Below, piece after piece: positions 1-8,991 of a stretch of 64,000 bases of DNA. The number at the start of each line of letters is the position of its first letter. Position 1 is the stretch's first letter. Position numbers and translations under genes: made by a program. Origin of the DNA: Sulfodiicoccus acidiphilus (lineage in GTDB: Archaea > Thermoproteota > Thermoprotei_A > Sulfolobales > Sulfolobaceae); NCBI RefSeq assembly GCF_003967175.1, contig NZ_AP018553.1, positions 2,219,982-2,283,981 of the forward strand. Direction: 5' to 3'. The notes under the pieces are model-generated. The model worked only from the letters and a program-made list of their open reading frames with translations. It did not search any database and was not told the DNA's origin.

Positions 1-607
1 GCGGGAACAGGATGTTAACCTTGGTGCCTTTACCTTCTCCGTCTCCTGTCTCGAAGGGAAAACCAGTTCCAGGGTAGATCGTGCTAGGATCTTGATGCAG
101 GTCAATGTGAAGGACCTTAGGGTCCAAATAGAAGATCTCTTGCGTTCCGTTACCGTGATGGACATCGAAGTCTATTATCGCAACTCTTCCTTCCGCTTTG
201 GAGGCGGCGTAGGCTATATTGTTAAATATGCAGAAGCCCTGAGTTGGAGCTCCCATCGCCCTTCCATATCTTCCAGCGTGATGTCCGGGAGGCCTCACTA
301 AAGCTATCCCCTCTACTTTATATGCGGTGAAAGCTCCCCCTAGAGCCATCAGGGCGGATTCGTAGGTGAACCTATTAGTGTAGGTGTCAATATCTATTTG
401 CTCTTCAGCCTCAGAGGCCCTTCTCACCATTTCGACGTAAGTCCCGTCATGCACCTCTAGGGGATCTCCAGCTCCCTCCGGACTCAACACCTCCACCTCA
501 CCTAAGGCATCTAAGGCCAGCTCTAACCTCGTGCTATTCTCTATGTGAGGAAAGTGGGGTGGATCGTGTTTGGAGTAGATCGAAGAGTAAACTACCTTCA
601 TATTCAT
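1..607 (-). CDS. Histone deacetylase-like / AcuC-type deacetylase, 3' part cut by window edge
   Basis: I read this by translating the minus strand; it runs off the left end of the window, so only about 202 N-terminal residues are visible. The translation contains the zinc deacetylase signatures RPPGHHA (tandem catalytic histidines) and DFDVHHGNGTQ (metal-binding Asp and His), followed by HIDLHQDP and a YPGTG loop. These are the hallmarks of the class II HDAC/acetoin-utilisation/acetylpolyamine amidohydrolase superfamily, which removes acetyl groups from lysine or polyamine substrates. The start is ATG at 607, with a second in-frame ATG at 601; an in-frame stop lies farther upstream. The real substrate cannot be told from this fragment. 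Confidence 0.9.
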   Translation of the reverse strand, partial: MNMKVVYSSIYSKHDPPHFPHIENSTRLELALDALGEVEVLSPEGAGDPLEVHDGTYVEMVRRASEAEEQIDIDTYTNRFTYESALMALGGAFTAYKVEGIALVRPPGHHAGRYGRAMGAPTQGFCIFNNIAYAASKAEGRVAIIDFDVHHGNGTQEIFYLDPKVLHIDLHQDPSTIYPGTGFPFETGDGEGKGTKVNILFP

Positions 608-1503
608 CGGGCTGCCCTTGCGAGTTATAGGGATTTGGGCCTATGGTTCTGCTTGCTGTTCAGAAGCTCTCATTTAGTCACCTCTGGCTACGAAAGGCCT
701 GCGTTTACTCACGGTCAACCCTTTATTTTATCGGGGGACGAGGGGAAGGGATACAACTTCCGTGAGGATGGATAGCCCCCATATTTAAATAACGTTTGTA
801 GAGATCACATTAACGATGGTCACCGAGAGGCGTCGAAGCGAGGGTCCGCGAAGTACGCCTCCGCCCCATTCGACGGCCCTTCATGGGCACCGACAGATCG
901 GACTGGGACGATCCAGAGTTTAGAACTGGGCAAGGTGAGTGAAAGGAGCAGGAAATCTCTATCGCTAGGTGAGAAGCCCCGTCCGTCAGAGCTGTGTGAG
1001 TTAACCAACCAGTGAGTAAGTAGGGGTCAGACTTTCCTAGGGTTTCATGGAATTTCGTATCGACCCTCGTCTTCATACTCCTTGTCCCGCTCCCCAAGCC
1101 TAGGTTAGGGAGTGTGGACTACCAGCCGCGATATAGGGAGTCTGATCTAACCCGTTTTCCTCAGGTTGCTCCTCGAGTCCATAGTAGAGTTCTCCTCTAC
1201 GTGATAATATTAACGTAAAAGTTTATAAAACTCAGATTATTGAAATCACTTAGGTTCTAACGTTATCCCAGTTAATCCCTAGGGTACTACGAACTCCGAG
1301 GAACACGAAAAAGTGGTGGGGGAAAGGCGCACGGCACCGGCTCGCTTGATAGCGTTAAAAGGACTAGGCTCGCTAAATCACATCAAATGACAAAAAATTT
1401 ACAGCTTATCGGAAACTGTCGGCAACGGCACTAGTTGCGGAGAATGAAACAGGAGTCTGAAGTTACTATTTTAATCAAGATTAAAGATAAAAAGCTATGT
1501 TGC
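608..1503. other. Long intergenic stretch with a decayed IS200/IS605-like tail and GC-rich hairpins
   Basis: No convincing gene is present; the short reading frames here lack family features. A TATA-like stretch (catatttaaata, about 779-790) precedes a GC-rich segment from 815 to about 1000. That segment holds several perfect short helices (gaggcgt/acgcctc at 830-866, gccc/gggc near 882-893, gatcg/cgatc near 897-914) and ends with gaagccccgtccgtcag near 972-988. The last motif resembles the right-end hairpin of IS200/IS605 elements, so I infer a tnpB 3'-tail or guide-RNA relic. The 1140-1500 part shows nothing I can assign. Confidence 0.4.
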
Positions 1504-2094
1504 TTAAGCAAATTGTGTAAAGGACGGCAGGCTAGAGTTCATAAAGTGAACGTTCTCACTCAAGGTAAGCCCTAGCTTGTAGTTTTCACTGGAGTTACTA
1601 GGGGAGTGTTGAAAGCCGAGGAGGGCTAGGGCTATTGCGGCTGGGATCGGGACTAGACTAGCGTTAATATATTCTCGTTGCCTAGAGAGTATGATTACGG
1701 TTACTGGGGCTGAGCCTAACAACCTCTCCACCTTAGAGGCCTCACTTACGTTCCTAGGGAGACCTACAATAATGTAAGTGTGAGTTCCACTAGTTACCAA
1801 CACCTCGTGGCCAAACTCTTTAGGAATAGTGGCCATGGCCACCATAGGCTCTCCATCGACCACCACCCCGGTCACATTAATAGGTCCACCTCTGAGGGAA
1901 ACATTTACCTCCATCATCATTAACGGTACGGTCGAGTAGTTAGTTGGCACAAGCGAGACCCAGCCTACTCCCACTCCCACCATATGCTCCCTTGGAGTAT
2001 GGGAGGATATCATGAATAATCCCAAACCTGCTAGAACGACGGCCACAATCAGCAACAGGACGGGCAAGTTACGCATTTCGCTATCTAAGAACAC
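1504..2094 (-). CDS. Uncharacterised membrane-anchored protein
   Basis: A 196-residue protein I do not recognise. After a short N-terminus (alternative ATG at 2076, beginning MRNLPVLL) it has one strong hydrophobic segment at roughly residues 10-28, consistent with a signal anchor. The rest is beta-prone, Asn/Ser/Thr-rich with several N-x-S/T sequons, as expected for an extracytoplasmic glycosylated domain. A second weakly hydrophobic patch (IPAAIALALLGF) lies near residue 155. It starts 22 bp after the 3-hydroxyacyl-CoA dehydrogenase stop, so it is probably cotranscribed, but its sequence offers no link to acyl-CoA metabolism. The gene is real by length and context; the function is unknown. 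Confidence 0.6.
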   Translation of the reverse strand: MFLDSEMRNLPVLLLIVAVVLAGLGLFMISSHTPREHMVGVGVGWVSLVPTNYSTVPLMMMEVNVSLRGGPINVTGVVVDGEPMVAMATIPKEFGHEVLVTSGTHTYIIVGLPRNVSEASKVERLLGSAPVTVIILSRQREYINASLVPIPAAIALALLGFQHSPSNSSENYKLGLTLSENVHFMNSSLPSFTQFA

Positions 2095-2116
2095 TCCAAT
2101 AAAAATGGAGCAGTTC

Positions 2117-3130
2117 TCAGGAAAGGCCCAACCTCTTAGAGAGAGTGATTATCCCTTCCTTGAGTCCCAGTCCCAGTCTGGTTCCTTCGTCTACCTCCTC
2201 CTCTGTGACGATCCCTTCTCTAATTAACCATTTCCCTTCTTCGAACGCAGGTCTAACAATTTCCTTCGGATCTGGTCCTCCCCCTACCATCATAATCCTG
2301 GGTCTAGAGGCCCAGTTGTAGAATCCGGCACCGCTCTTGGTGCCTTTCTTTCCCTCCTTAACTAAGGTCTCCACTGGTGGGCATTCTAGCCTAAGTCCCC
2401 TCTTTGCTACTTCCTTACTTATGCTTAGATTGAGGTCTAGGCCGGTGTAGTCGAGGAGCATGAAAATACCCATAGGAAACCCGAGCTCGTAGTATGCGAC
2501 GGAATCTATCTGTTCCACAGTGTACTTACCTAGTAGTCCACACGCAGCGTTGAATATCCTGAAAAGTATCCTATTGACCACGAAACCTGGAACGTCCTTC
2601 CTAACGGGCAGGGGGGTCTTTCCCAACCCCCTCACAATATCTATCGCACGGTTAAAGTAAATCGGCCCGGTATTGTCTCCCCTTATAACTTCTACTAACG
2701 GCATCAAGACAGGGGGATTGAAAAAGTGCATTCCAACGAACCTCGCCGGCATTCTAACTGCCCTAGAAAGCTCGGTGATAGGTATGGAGCTAGTGTTGCT
2801 CGCTATAATCGATTCGTCATTTGCCTCTTCCGAGGCCTTCCTTAGAACGTCGATCTTAACGTTGAAGTCTTCGAACACAGCCTCTAAGATCAGGTCGTCT
2901 CCCCTTACAGCCTCTACTCCAGGCAGGACCTCTATCCTCGACATCACCTCTTCGACGTCCTTGACCTTCCCTTTCTCGGTAAGCTTTTCTACAGACCACC
3001 TGATATTCCTTAGGGCCTTCTCTATTTGCGACTTATCCACGTCGAAGATGCCCACTCGATGTCCAGCTAGGGCGAAGACCTCTGCTATGCCTGATCCCAT
3101 CTGACCTGCACCTAAAACCCCTACCTTCAT
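2117..3130 (-). CDS. 3-hydroxyacyl-CoA dehydrogenase
   Basis: This enzyme oxidises (S)-3-hydroxyacyl-CoA to 3-ketoacyl-CoA with NAD(P)+, in beta-oxidation or related acyl-CoA routes, in the cytoplasm. The N-terminus carries the Rossmann fingerprint GVLGAGQMGSGIAEVFALAGH (residues about 4-24) with an acidic residue ending the second strand (FDVDKS), favouring NAD. The catalytic-site segment GMHFFNPPVLMPLVEV is near residue 135, and the C-terminal helical dimer domain begins with DVPGFVVNRILF. At 337 residues it is a single-function enzyme rather than a hydratase fusion. Its ATG overlaps the stop of the upstream ligase fragment by 4 bp, indicating an operon with the CoA ligase that would supply acyl-CoA. 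Confidence 0.93.
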   Translation of the reverse strand: MKVGVLGAGQMGSGIAEVFALAGHRVGIFDVDKSQIEKALRNIRWSVEKLTEKGKVKDVEEVMSRIEVLPGVEAVRGDDLILEAVFEDFNVKIDVLRKASEEANDESIIASNTSSIPITELSRAVRMPARFVGMHFFNPPVLMPLVEVIRGDNTGPIYFNRAIDIVRGLGKTPLPVRKDVPGFVVNRILFRIFNAACGLLGKYTVEQIDSVAYYELGFPMGIFMLLDYTGLDLNLSISKEVAKRGLRLECPPVETLVKEGKKGTKSGAGFYNWASRPRIMMVGGGPDPKEIVRPAFEEGKWLIREGIVTEEEVDEGTRLGLGLKEGIITLSKRLGLS

Positions 3131-3747
3131 CCCTTCACCACCCTCTTGGCCTTTCCCTCATACCTAGGCAGAGCTCCAGGTTCTACGAACTCCACCTCGA
3201 CGTTAACGAATGTCGCCGCACTCAACTTGGATTTAACTACTCTCCTGAGCTCTTCTGAAGGCCTGGAGCATTCCACTCTTAGCTTGAGTGAGGGGGTATT
3301 GTCGGAAACTAGGAGCTGGTGCTCACCCAACTCGGGGAAGCTCATGACTATCTCGGCCACAGCAGTTGGATAAACCTTTACTCCCTTGTAAAATATAACG
3401 TCGTCGATCCTACCTTTCATGATTGATATACGAGGGTAAGGAAGGTCGTCTGGCTCCTCGAGCTTGGTCTCGTCTCTAGTTCTGTACCTAAGGAGAGGCA
3501 CGGCTTCTCTATTCAGGGTCGTAAGTGCTATTTCACCTTCCTCTCCTTCGCTCAACACCTCCCCTGTTTCCGGATCCACTACCTCCACCACGAAGTGGTC
3601 AGTCCAAATGTGCATCCAAGCGTGGCGATCCTCTGGGCACTCCTGAGCTACACCAGGACCCATGACCTCGGTGAGGCCGTAGATCTCCCTGGCCGCTTCT
3701 TTCAAATCTAGTTCTCTTTCTATCCTAGATAGAGTCTCTGGAGTCAT
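3127..3747 (-). CDS. Phenylacetate-CoA ligase-like protein, C-terminal half (frameshifted gene)
   Basis: The 206-residue downstream half of a PaaK-family adenylate-forming ligase. It contains the AMP-binding region (YGLTEVMGPGVAQEC), the hinge LLRYRTRDET and the mobile C-terminal domain GRIDDVIFYKGVKVYP. The first in-frame start (3747) is not a natural start, because the same frame continues upstream as LRLVIPGAEAM, the conserved continuation of the N-terminal half. Removing one A from the five-A run at about 3786-3790 joins both halves into one protein of about 430 residues, the normal PaaK length. So the gene is either recently broken, a +1 recoding case, or a homopolymer sequencing error. 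It overlaps the dehydrogenase start by 4 bp. Confidence 0.85.
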   Translation of the reverse strand: MTPETLSRIERELDLKEAAREIYGLTEVMGPGVAQECPEDRHAWMHIWTDHFVVEVVDPETGEVLSEGEEGEIALTTLNREAVPLLRYRTRDETKLEEPDDLPYPRISIMKGRIDDVIFYKGVKVYPTAVAEIVMSFPELGEHQLLVSDNTPSLKLRVECSRPSEELRRVVKSKLSAATFVNVEVEFVEPGALPRYEGKAKRVVKG

Positions 3748-3751
3748 TGCT

Positions 3752-4423
3752 TCAGCCCCTGGGATAACTAGTCTCAGGTCCAGTTTTTAGACCTTCTTTT
3801 CTCACCCTCTCAGCGATAACCAGCTCGTAGGAAGGGGTGCCAGTTATTACTGTGGCCTTGAAGTCGACCATGGCCTTTATTAGGGCCTCGGTCCTTCCGG
3901 CTCCCCATGGTATCACCTTAGCTCCTATCCTCTGGCCCTCCATGTGCAGACCTATGCCTCCCGTGAAAAGTCCGTAGCCGTAGACGTTAGCTATCACGTC
4001 ATTGTTCGTTACTCCTGCAGTCCTTAGGCATCTAGCCACTAGGTCCCTCCAAGTTTCCACGTCCTTCGCGGTGTAGGCCCCCACGCTCGGGACGCCTGTC
4101 GTCCCGCTTGTCATGTGCCATCCCACTAGCTCCTCGAAGGGTACGGCGAGGAATTCTCCGCCATAAGGGTACCCATCCCTCCTGAGTTCTTCCTTAGTCG
4201 TGAAGGGTAACTTGTGGAGGTCGCTCGGACTTCTCAGTTCGTCCGGCGAAAGTCTGGCCTCCTTCATCCTCCTTCTATAGAACGGACTGGAGTTCCAGAC
4301 CCTCTCCACTAAGGCCCTAAACCGACTTAACTGGACCTTCTCGATCTCCTTCACGCTCAGTCCCTGCGGATCGGTCTCATCCACCGTGAAATATCGTCTA
4401 AAGCAAAACAATAAAGTTTCCAT
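3752..4423 (-). CDS. Phenylacetate-CoA ligase-like protein, N-terminal half (frameshifted gene)
   Basis: The N-terminal 223 residues of a PaaK-type CoA ligase, which activates an aromatic or related carboxylic acid with ATP to an acyl-adenylate and then acyl-CoA. The A3 phosphate-binding loop reads MTSGTTGVPSVGAYT (about residue 105), and YGYGLFTGGIGLH and TGTPSY follow, all typical of the family. The frame runs out after GLKTGPETSYPRG, whereas the other frame continues with the conserved RLVIPGAEAM. A single extra A in a five-A run explains the break. The gene is divergent from the peptidase gene at 4472, so a promoter probably lies in the 48-bp gap. The substrate is uncertain; phenylacetate is only the best-known case. 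Confidence 0.85.
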   Translation of the reverse strand: METLLFCFRRYFTVDETDPQGLSVKEIEKVQLSRFRALVERVWNSSPFYRRRMKEARLSPDELRSPSDLHKLPFTTKEELRRDGYPYGGEFLAVPFEELVGWHMTSGTTGVPSVGAYTAKDVETWRDLVARCLRTAGVTNNDVIANVYGYGLFTGGIGLHMEGQRIGAKVIPWGAGRTEALIKAMVDFKATVITGTPSYELVIAERVRKEGLKTGPETSYPRG

Positions 4424-4471
4424 AAAAAGGGGGAGGCTCGCGCCTTTTTCTTCAGTTTCTCAAACCTCTTA

Positions 4472-6244
4472 ATGGACCCCAGAGAAGCCTATCGGATAAG
4501 GGTAGCCTCAGATCCCTTCACGATCAGGGGAAAAACACTCTTTACCATGACGTGGATTGAGGGATCGAAGTATAAGTCCTCCATATTCTCATTCGATGGT
4601 TCGAGGGTAGAGAGGCTGACCTTCACGGGATCAGAACGACTGGGAAGGATCTACGACAACTCTTTCTACTACGTCCAAAATAGAGAAGGGAAGGACAGGT
4701 TAATCGTGGTGGAGGCGGGAAAGGAACCTAGGCAGTTGTTTGAAGCGTGCAATATCAAGAAGTTCATGCCCACTCGAGACGGATTGCTCGTTATGGCCCA
4801 AGAGTGTGCAGATCTCAAGTCCCCTTACTACGCGAGGAAAGTGAAGTACAAGTTTGATGGGCGTGGACTGCTAAGGACACGTGACTCCCTCTACTACGTG
4901 GGAGAGGAATCGAGGAAGTTGGTGAGTGGAGAGTTCGATGTCGTGGATTTCTCTCACTCGGGAGGGAGGACAGTAGTTGTCACGACTGAGGGAGACGACG
5001 ACGTTGGACTCCAGGATGTCTACGATCTCGATTTGAACACTGGAGAAAGAAGGAAGGTGACCGACGGTTCAGGAATCGTACTGGCAGTGGCACTTTCTCC
5101 TTTAGGGGAACTCGCTTACCTTGGCCATAGAAAGGGAAAGGCACCTTGGGCCTCTAATGAGGTTATCTTCCCTGAGAGGGGAAGGAGTTACTTATGTGGA
5201 AACAATTGCGGTAGCAAGGTCCTTTCCGACCTCTTCGATTCTACTACAGACAAACTGCAGTGGACAGATGCCATCTATGTAGTAGGGCAAATAGGTGGAG
5301 ACGCCCTTCTCTTTAGGATAGACGACAAGCCCGAGGAACTGACAGAGCGTGGAATGAGCGTGAGGGGATTCGACGCCTCAGATGAGCTGGCATTGGTTTA
5401 CAGTACTCCCCAGAAGCCTTCATTGCTCAAGTTCCACAGCGACTACGATCCGAATCCAGGCGTCAAGGGACTCTCCCCTATCAACGTTAAGGTTGGGCAG
5501 ATCGAGGGTTGGTTAATAGAAGTGTCCAAGGACGCCCCGACCATCCTCTTCGTCCACGGCGGCCCTCACATGGCTTACGGGTCAGCCTACTTCGTGGAGT
5601 TCCAATTCTTCGCCTCCAACGGCTTCAATGTGGCGTACGTTAACCCTCGGGGGAGTCAGGGCTACGGTGAGGAGTTCGCGAAGGTCTGTGTGGGAGATTG
5701 GGGTGGAGGTGATATGAATGACCTCATGAACTTCGTTTCTCACCTAAGGGACAAGGAGGGGTTAAAGGGTAAGTGGGGAGTTACCGGAGGTTCCTACGGT
5801 GGCTTCATGACCAACTGGATAGTCACCCACTCCAACCAGTTTTCAGCTGCTGTGTCAGAGAGGGGGATATCGAACTTGCTCAGTATGTGTGGAACCAGTG
5901 ATATCGGTTTCTGGTTCAACGCGATCGAAAGCGGGATAGACGACCCGTGGAGTCCAGAAGGTATAAGGAAGTTGATGGAGATGTCTCCAATTACATATGT
6001 GTCTAGGGCGAATACGCCCGTGATGCTGATACATGGCGAAGAGGACTATAGATGTCCTATAGAGCAGGCTGAGCAGTTCTTCGTTGCTCTGAAAAGGAAA
6101 GGTGTAGAAGCTGTACTTGTTAGGTATCAAGGAGATGGGCACGAGCATGCTAGGAGGGGGAGGCCAGAAAATATGGTAGATAGACTTGAGATCAAATTAA
6201 AATGGTTTAGAGAAAAACTTAATAATAATAAAAAGGAAAAATAA
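4472..6244 (+). CDS. S9 family peptidase (acylaminoacyl-peptidase/prolyl oligopeptidase type)
   Basis: A 590-residue cytosolic serine peptidase that cleaves short or N-acylated peptides. Roughly residues 1-330 form the beta-propeller gating domain and 340-590 the alpha/beta hydrolase domain. The oxyanion region FVHGGPHMAYG precedes the nucleophile elbow TGGSYGGFMTNW (Ser about 441); the catalytic Asp lies in GEEDYRCP (about 525) and the His in GDGHEHARR (about 557). The motif VNPRGSQGYGEEFA is typical of acylaminoacyl-releasing enzymes. Length and order match the archaeal family. The gene stands alone, divergent from the CoA-ligase operon and convergent with the next gene, only 5 bp away. Confidence 0.93.
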   Translation: MDPREAYRIRVASDPFTIRGKTLFTMTWIEGSKYKSSIFSFDGSRVERLTFTGSERLGRIYDNSFYYVQNREGKDRLIVVEAGKEPRQLFEACNIKKFMPTRDGLLVMAQECADLKSPYYARKVKYKFDGRGLLRTRDSLYYVGEESRKLVSGEFDVVDFSHSGGRTVVVTTEGDDDVGLQDVYDLDLNTGERRKVTDGSGIVLAVALSPLGELAYLGHRKGKAPWASNEVIFPERGRSYLCGNNCGSKVLSDLFDSTTDKLQWTDAIYVVGQIGGDALLFRIDDKPEELTERGMSVRGFDASDELALVYSTPQKPSLLKFHSDYDPNPGVKGLSPINVKVGQIEGWLIEVSKDAPTILFVHGGPHMAYGSAYFVEFQFFASNGFNVAYVNPRGSQGYGEEFAKVCVGDWGGGDMNDLMNFVSHLRDKEGLKGKWGVTGGSYGGFMTNWIVTHSNQFSAAVSERGISNLLSMCGTSDIGFWFNAIESGIDDPWSPEGIRKLMEMSPITYVSRANTPVMLIHGEEDYRCPIEQAEQFFVALKRKGVEAVLVRYQGDGHEHARRGRPENMVDRLEIKLKWFREKLNNNKKEK

Positions 6245-6249
6245 AGGAA

Positions 6250-8550
6250 TTAATAGTAATACCCTCCCGACGAACTCCCAGAGGATGAGCTGCTAGGCGA
6301 GGTAGTGGCCGGTAAAGTGAGCACCCAGGGTACTGGCTTAACGAATATCAGGTTTATTACGACACCGTCTCCTAGTAGTATTGGAACGTGGAATATGTAC
6401 GTCTTCCCGTTCCAAGTCCACATGTTAGCTCCTTGATCTGGAGTTATCATCACTGTGATGAATGGTTTGCTGGCGGTGTAAGAGAAGGTTACATTGCCAT
6501 TTATTGCATAGGCGAAGACGATGGAAGGAACTTGTCCTGCCTCAGGAGCAGTGACGTTCTGCGGCGCATAGAATACCACGGAGAAGTTGTAGTCGCTCAA
6601 ACTCCCCGAAGGTGTGGTTATGGTGGTTCCGGGCTGTATTACAACCCACGTGTTCCCCGCATCCACTACGCCTCCCTGAGTTCCGTTAATCTGATACGTG
6701 TATGCAGCTATGGGGGTCAAACCGTAGGCCTCCCCTATCTTCACGTATGTCTGAGTGGGTATGTGTCCTATGGGATGGTTAGCAGATTCGAATACCCATA
6801 TCACCGGCTTGAAGAAGACTGTATTGACCATAACGTCCTGACCATATATCCAGACGTCTGGGAACTTATATGAACCACCAGTGTAGACTGTTCCATTGAA
6901 GCTTCCACCAAACCACGTCCACGAGGTCCAAGTTGATGGAGCCCCCATGACGACGGTTATGACGCCATCCGGAGCCCCAGAGGCGTTGACTAGAGATATG
7001 GTCGGAGTTATTTGACCATCAACCTCGAAAGCGTAAGCAAAGAGAGGCGTTAGGTAGGGCTGTAGACCTGGGTAACTAACTCCCTCCATGCTGAAAGTCA
7101 CCAAAGAGAAGTTGTACAGGTCCTTCATCGATCCCCCCACTTCTGCATAGGTTCCAGGCTTCACTATCGCTATTAGGTTGCCTACTTGGAGGACAGCGCC
7201 CTGAGTCGCGTTAACTTGGACTGTCTGAATTCCATTTACTATAAACGTCGGTGTGTTGGTGTATCCAGGCGCGTCGGAACTGAGTGGAACCATGGAGGAA
7301 CTCATCGTTTCGCTGACTATCTGCCATCTTGCTGTGGTAGTGTTGTACTGCAGGTTCGCGGTGACATTTAAGTGAATGTCGTATATCATAGGGAAGTTGG
7401 GCTGTCCCGCGGCTACAAAGCCAATGAACGCACTGTCGTTAGCCGTCACTATGGCCTGTGCTTGGGAGGGCGATAGAGTCACCGATACCATGGGTCCTAC
7501 TGTAGAACCGTTGGGGAGCAGGTTCTGTGCATACATCACCGCGAAAATAAAGTAAGTGTCCCACTCTTGGAATAACCTGGTGATATTGGAGCCTGTGTAG
7601 CTACCTGTCTTGAAGACAGGGGGTAGGGAGCCTGACAAGGTCAGTGTAGCTCCTGGAGCGAAGCCAGACGATATTACGTTGGCAGGGAACTCGGCCCCCA
7701 TCGCGTTCAGTTGGGATAGAACTAGCTCGGTTGCCTGAGCTGCTTGCATCGAGTGTTGAGAGGGATAACCCGCTATCACAGTGGAAGGCGGAACTTCATT
7801 TCCTATCCACGTTAAGTGAGTTATCTTTCCGTTGACCACCTCTACAGTTACAGATGCGTTGAATACCTGAAGCAGAACTGGGTCGTTTAGGGGAGCCACG
7901 AAATACTGTACTACTGCAGAAATGGTGTAGACGTTACCGCTCCTGGAGAAGGTTGGCAATGCAGTGGTATAGAAGTAAACCGTCTCATACGTCCCGAAGA
8001 ACTGGGAGAGCCAAGAGCTATTGAATGTGTTTAACGTGTATGTGCCAGGGAAGGGGACGCCTGTAATGTTTGCGGTGAAGTTCGACGCCAAGAACGGTGT
8101 TACGTCTTCCGGCGACTCTATTGCTATCCCATCAAGCATCTGAAAGAATGAGGATAATGACGTTCCTAGTGTGGAGGCATTGACTGACTGCAGGGCATTG
8201 TACTTTTGTTGTAAGGCCGCGTAAGCTGACTCAAGCGAAGCGTACTCTGAGGAAAGTTGAGAGTAAGAGGAGTTAAGTGACTTGTAATTTGACTGCAGAG
8301 AACTGTAAGATGAGCTGAGCGACTGATACTTCGCCATTAGCGAGTTGTAGGAGCTCATTAGGGACTGGTACGAACTGTTGAGTGAACTCAGCTTCGATTC
8401 TGTGGAGTTTACCTGAGTGGAGAGGGAACTTATCTGGGACTGAAGTGAAGAGACCTTTCCGAGGGTCATTCCATACTCTACGAACCCTATTGCTGCTACT
8501 ACCACTAAAATCACGAGTATTACCCCGAAAACTACCGTCTTCGTGTCCAT
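6250..8550 (-). CDS. Large exported protein with N-terminal membrane anchor, coiled coil and beta-rich ectodomain
   Basis: Not a family I can name. From the ATG at 8550 (MDTKTVVFGV) it has a hydrophobic signal/anchor of about 22 residues. A Ser/Leu/Tyr heptad region follows (SSLQSQISSLSTQV, then repeated SSYQSLMSSYNSL-like units) of about 90 residues that should form a coiled-coil stalk. About 600 residues of Thr/Asn/Val-rich beta sequence follow, with many glycosylation sequons and two similar halves, each with a prediction-like G..V..GN..I/V.PGT segment. The tail is Ser/Gly-rich and ends GGYYY. I chose 8550 over upstream starts at 8607 and 8562 because a TATA box (8579-8588) lies about 30 nt upstream. 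The architecture suggests a surface or S-layer-associated protein. Confidence 0.8.
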   Translation of the reverse strand: MDTKTVVFGVILVILVVVAAIGFVEYGMTLGKVSSLQSQISSLSTQVNSTESKLSSLNSSYQSLMSSYNSLMAKYQSLSSSYSSLQSNYKSLNSSYSQLSSEYASLESAYAALQQKYNALQSVNASTLGTSLSSFFQMLDGIAIESPEDVTPFLASNFTANITGVPFPGTYTLNTFNSSWLSQFFGTYETVYFYTTALPTFSRSGNVYTISAVVQYFVAPLNDPVLLQVFNASVTVEVVNGKITHLTWIGNEVPPSTVIAGYPSQHSMQAAQATELVLSQLNAMGAEFPANVISSGFAPGATLTLSGSLPPVFKTGSYTGSNITRLFQEWDTYFIFAVMYAQNLLPNGSTVGPMVSVTLSPSQAQAIVTANDSAFIGFVAAGQPNFPMIYDIHLNVTANLQYNTTTARWQIVSETMSSSMVPLSSDAPGYTNTPTFIVNGIQTVQVNATQGAVLQVGNLIAIVKPGTYAEVGGSMKDLYNFSLVTFSMEGVSYPGLQPYLTPLFAYAFEVDGQITPTISLVNASGAPDGVITVVMGAPSTWTSWTWFGGSFNGTVYTGGSYKFPDVWIYGQDVMVNTVFFKPVIWVFESANHPIGHIPTQTYVKIGEAYGLTPIAAYTYQINGTQGGVVDAGNTWVVIQPGTTITTPSGSLSDYNFSVVFYAPQNVTAPEAGQVPSIVFAYAINGNVTFSYTASKPFITVMITPDQGANMWTWNGKTYIFHVPILLGDGVVINLIFVKPVPWVLTLPATTSPSSSSSGSSSGGYYY

Positions 8551-8578
8551 GTTCTCTACCATCGAGCGTAAGACTACA

Positions 8579-8590
8579 CCATATAAACTT
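8579..8590 (-). promoter_or_regulatory. TATA box of the exported coiled-coil gene
   Basis: On the minus strand the sequence reads aaaaagtttatatgg, a typical crenarchaeal BRE/TATA. A start about 25 nt downstream falls near 8559, making ATG 8550 the first usable codon and excluding the start at 8607. Confidence 0.6.
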
Positions 8591-8991
8591 TTTCCAAGAT
8601 TTAACACATCAATGACTCTATTTGATGTGATGGAGAACCATTTTTTTCAAATAACTGACAATCTGGGGGTATGTGACCTGTTGTTCTGATATTGGTAGAA
8701 TGGATTATATATCTTATATTTAAATTGAATAAAAATTTAAAAGTAAACTTCTTTTTTATTTTCTGATATTCTGCTTTGGTCAACTTCTTTGGTCCAAGAA
8801 GAATTACTCCCCCAATTTTAGAGTAGGAAATTCGCGAAGTCGAATTAGGTAATGAAAGAACGAACCAAGCACATCTTCTACCGAACGATGTCTCATTCCT
8901 CTATTCGGAACCACTTCCATGTTAACCAACGAAAGGATGGCATTCACAGTCAACATGTGGTCTCACCGCAGCCTGGTGAAGGTAATCGAGA

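Noticed and set aside
8601-8783. 60-codon minus-strand frame upstream of the exported coiled-coil gene
   Set aside because: AT-rich low-complexity composition (KKKFTFKFLFNL), no domain, and it overlaps the promoter of the downstream gene.
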